Below are positions 62,515 through 64,000 of a stretch of DNA of 64,000 bases, piece after piece. The translations under genes were made by a program, and so were the position numbers. The stretch spans positions 1 through 64,000 of the forward strand of contig JBBRCX010000001.1 of the NCBI GenBank assembly GCA_038204465.1. The letters run 5' to 3'. Each line of letters opens with the position of its first letter. Positions within the stretch are counted from its first letter, which is position 1. Under the pieces are notes generated by a model. The model did no database searches and was not told the DNA's origin. It worked only from the letters and a program-made list of their open reading frames with translations. Source of the DNA: JBBRCX01 sp038204465. GTDB taxonomy: Bacteria; Planctomycetota; Phycisphaerae; Tepidisphaerales; Tepidisphaeraceae.

Positions 62515-63270
62515 ATGGAAAACCAGGTGGTAATTATCACCGGCGGCGCCCGCGGCATCGGCTACGGCATTGGGAAATGCTTCGCGCGCAGGGCCGCGAC
62601 GCTCGTGATCGCGGACACGGATCCCAAAGCGGCGAAGCAGGCGGCAGCGCAGTTGAACGATGCAGGCGCGATGAAATCAATCGGCCTGCGTTGCGACGTG
62701 ACACAGCGCGGCGAGGTCGACGCGATGATGGATGAGGTGGAGTCTTCGCCGGGACGGATTGATGTGCTTGTGAACAACGCCGGCATCTGCCCTTTCATCG
62801 ACGTGATGGAGATGACTCCGGAAATCTGGCAGCGCACGCTCGACGTGAATCTCACCGGCGCGTTTCACTGCACCCAATCGGCCGCGCGCAAGATGATCGC
62901 CCGCGGCAAGGGCGGACGCATCGTCTTCATCACTTCGCTGGCGGAGAACGTGACCGGCCCGGCCCAGGTGGATTACGGCGCGTCGAAGGCCGGGCTGCGG
63001 ATGACGATGGTGGGGTTCGCAACGGCGCTCGGCAAGCATGGCATCACCTGCAACGCCGTGGCTCCGGGGATGATTCTCACGCCGATGACCGAGCATTACT
63101 GGGCGCAGCCGGGGCCGGCCGAGCAGATCAAGACGCGCGTGCCGGTCGGGCGCATCGGCACGCCGGAAGATGTTGGCAACGCGGTCGTCTTTCTGGCGTC
63201 ACCCGAAGCGCAATACATCAACGGCGTTTCGCTGCGCGTCGACGGGGGCCACCAGGCGGTGTGCGTGTAA
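62515..63270 (+). CDS. Short-chain dehydrogenase/reductase (FabG-like)
   Basis: 251 residues. Cofactor site IITGGARGIGYGIGKCF, with ADTDP following strand 2 suggesting NAD over NADP. VLVNNAGICPF, catalytic Ser in IVFITSLAENVTGPAQ and Tyr/Lys in VDYGASKAGL. The C-terminal YINGVSLRVDGGHQAV closes the classical SDR fold. All catalytic residues are present. The ATG of the next SDR begins 3 bp after this stop, so the two are translationally coupled and probably act on related sugar substrates. Confidence 0.94.
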   Translation: MENQVVIITGGARGIGYGIGKCFARRAATLVIADTDPKAAKQAAAQLNDAGAMKSIGLRCDVTQRGEVDAMMDEVESSPGRIDVLVNNAGICPFIDVMEMTPEIWQRTLDVNLTGAFHCTQSAARKMIARGKGGRIVFITSLAENVTGPAQVDYGASKAGLRMTMVGFATALGKHGITCNAVAPGMILTPMTEHYWAQPGPAEQIKTRVPVGRIGTPEDVGNAVVFLASPEAQYINGVSLRVDGGHQAVCV

Positions 63271-63272
63271 GC

Positions 63273-64000
63273 ATGGACAAGCTGCAGATCGATTTGAAGA
63301 ACCGGACCGCGCTGATCACCGGCGCCAGCGGCGAGTTGGGGCGAGTGATGGCGCGAACGCTGGCCCGTTGTGGCGCGAATGTCGGAATCCACTATCTGAA
63401 GAATGAGGCGATGGCGAAGAAGCTTCGCGAGGAGCTGACCGCACTGGGCGTGCGCGCCGCGGTGTTTCAAGCGGACGTCACCAGCGCGGATGCCGTGGCG
63501 TCAATGAAAGAGCAGGTGAACAAGTCACTCGGAGCGCCCGACATCGTCGTCAATAATGCCGTGATCCAGTACACCTGGACGAATGTGATGGAACAACCGC
63601 TGGCCGATTACGAGAGCCAGTTCCGCTCCAGCGTGATGCACAATGTCCTGATGGCGAAGGCATTCGCGCCGGCGATGATCGAGAAACGCTGGGGGCGGAT
63701 CATCGCGATCAGCACGGAGTGCGCCATGCAGAACGTGCCGGGGCAATCCGCGTATGTCTCGGGCAAACGCGGCATGGATGGCGTGCTCCGCTGCCTGGCG
63801 CGCGAGATCGGCCCGCAGCAGATCACGGTCAACCAGGTTGCGCCGGGTTGGACGATCAGCGATCGCGTGCGCGAGAGCGGTTCCGAGCGGCAGGAGGCGT
63901 ACGAGGCCAGCATCCCCCTGCGCCGCCGCGGCACGGACCAGGAAATCGCCAACGTGGTCGCGTTTCTCGCCTCCGATCTGGCCAGCTACATCACCGGCGC
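63273..64000 (+). CDS. Short-chain dehydrogenase/reductase, cut by right edge
   Basis: The frame starts at ATG 63273, 3 bp after the previous SDR stop, and is open to the window end, giving about 242 residues. NAD(P) site LITGASGELGRVMARTL, VVNNAVIQYTW (NNA kept, Gly replaced by Val), catalytic Ser in IIAISTECAMQNVPG and Tyr/Lys in SAYVSGKRGMDG. The last visible residues, DLASYITGA, match the usual end of SDRs, so only about ten residues are missing. Divergent enough from its neighbour that it is an older paralog. Confidence 0.93.
   Translation, partial: MDKLQIDLKNRTALITGASGELGRVMARTLARCGANVGIHYLKNEAMAKKLREELTALGVRAAVFQADVTSADAVASMKEQVNKSLGAPDIVVNNAVIQYTWTNVMEQPLADYESQFRSSVMHNVLMAKAFAPAMIEKRWGRIIAISTECAMQNVPGQSAYVSGKRGMDGVLRCLAREIGPQQITVNQVAPGWTISDRVRESGSERQEAYEASIPLRRRGTDQEIANVVAFLASDLASYITG

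Overview
The window reads as a GC-rich chromosomal segment of a planctomycete, most probably class Phycisphaerae (Humisphaera/Tepidisphaera-like). This is an inference from family content. Pointers are an LEPR-XLL N-terminal motif, an NPCBM domain, a long MoxR/DUF58/BatA-type locus with many secreted partners, a squalene-cyclase-fold secreted protein, a full DNA topoisomerase VI pair, and a PilM-N-O-B-T-C pilus locus followed by prepilin-like genes. No rRNA, tRNA, CRISPR array, transposase or integrase was found.

Layout. 1-17414 (minus) is one run of co-oriented, closely packed genes. Read from its 5' end it holds a SIMPL protein, an alpha/alpha-toroid secreted protein, MoxR ATPase, DUF58, a BatA-type vWA protein, a vWA/GATase-like membrane protein, a DUF4175-like membrane protein, a coiled-coil protein with CxxC pairs, a small secreted protein, an NPCBM protein, a secreted protein with a HEAT-like tail and a gene cut by the left edge. 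Just upstream is a PQQ-type beta-propeller protein (17509-19554). 19759-24188 (plus) is a sugar-acid cluster: DHDPS-family lyase, MR/MLE dehydratase, SDR and a ceramidase-like hydrolase. 24466-26760 is a large secreted LEPR-XLL phosphoesterase.

27006-30263 encodes topoisomerase VI B and A, followed by a convergent DUF2203 gene, an FHA protein and divergent hemW. 33447-43745 is the type IV pilus locus: pilM, N, O, an unknown membrane protein, pilB, pilT, pilC and three pilin/minor-pilin-like genes. 43831-46851 holds an EEP-family lipoprotein, a cytosolic vWA protein and an unknown protein. 47128-48374 (minus) is a group of four small unrecognised genes.

48805-52036 encodes a polytopic glycosyltransferase-like protein and an FAD oxidoreductase. 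52119-53494 holds a lipoprotein and a Uma2 nuclease. 53546-58671 (minus) is a carbohydrate cluster: PMI-like cupin, sugar isomerase, GNAT, Gfo/Idh/MocA and GH43, with a relic of a second Gfo/Idh gene inside it. The right end carries a secreted beta-rich protein, a ferritin-like protein and two tandem SDR genes, the last cut by the edge.

How they fit together. MoxR and DUF58 usually pair with vWA membrane proteins as a chaperone-like envelope system, so the accessory secreted proteins at 1-17414 are its likely clients or partners. The carbohydrate clusters suggest use of plant polysaccharides and sugar acids. The pilus locus has both extension (PilB) and retraction (PilT) motors but no secretin or prepilin peptidase in view. 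Short palindromic repeats of two types lie between genes, and one pair flanks pilT.
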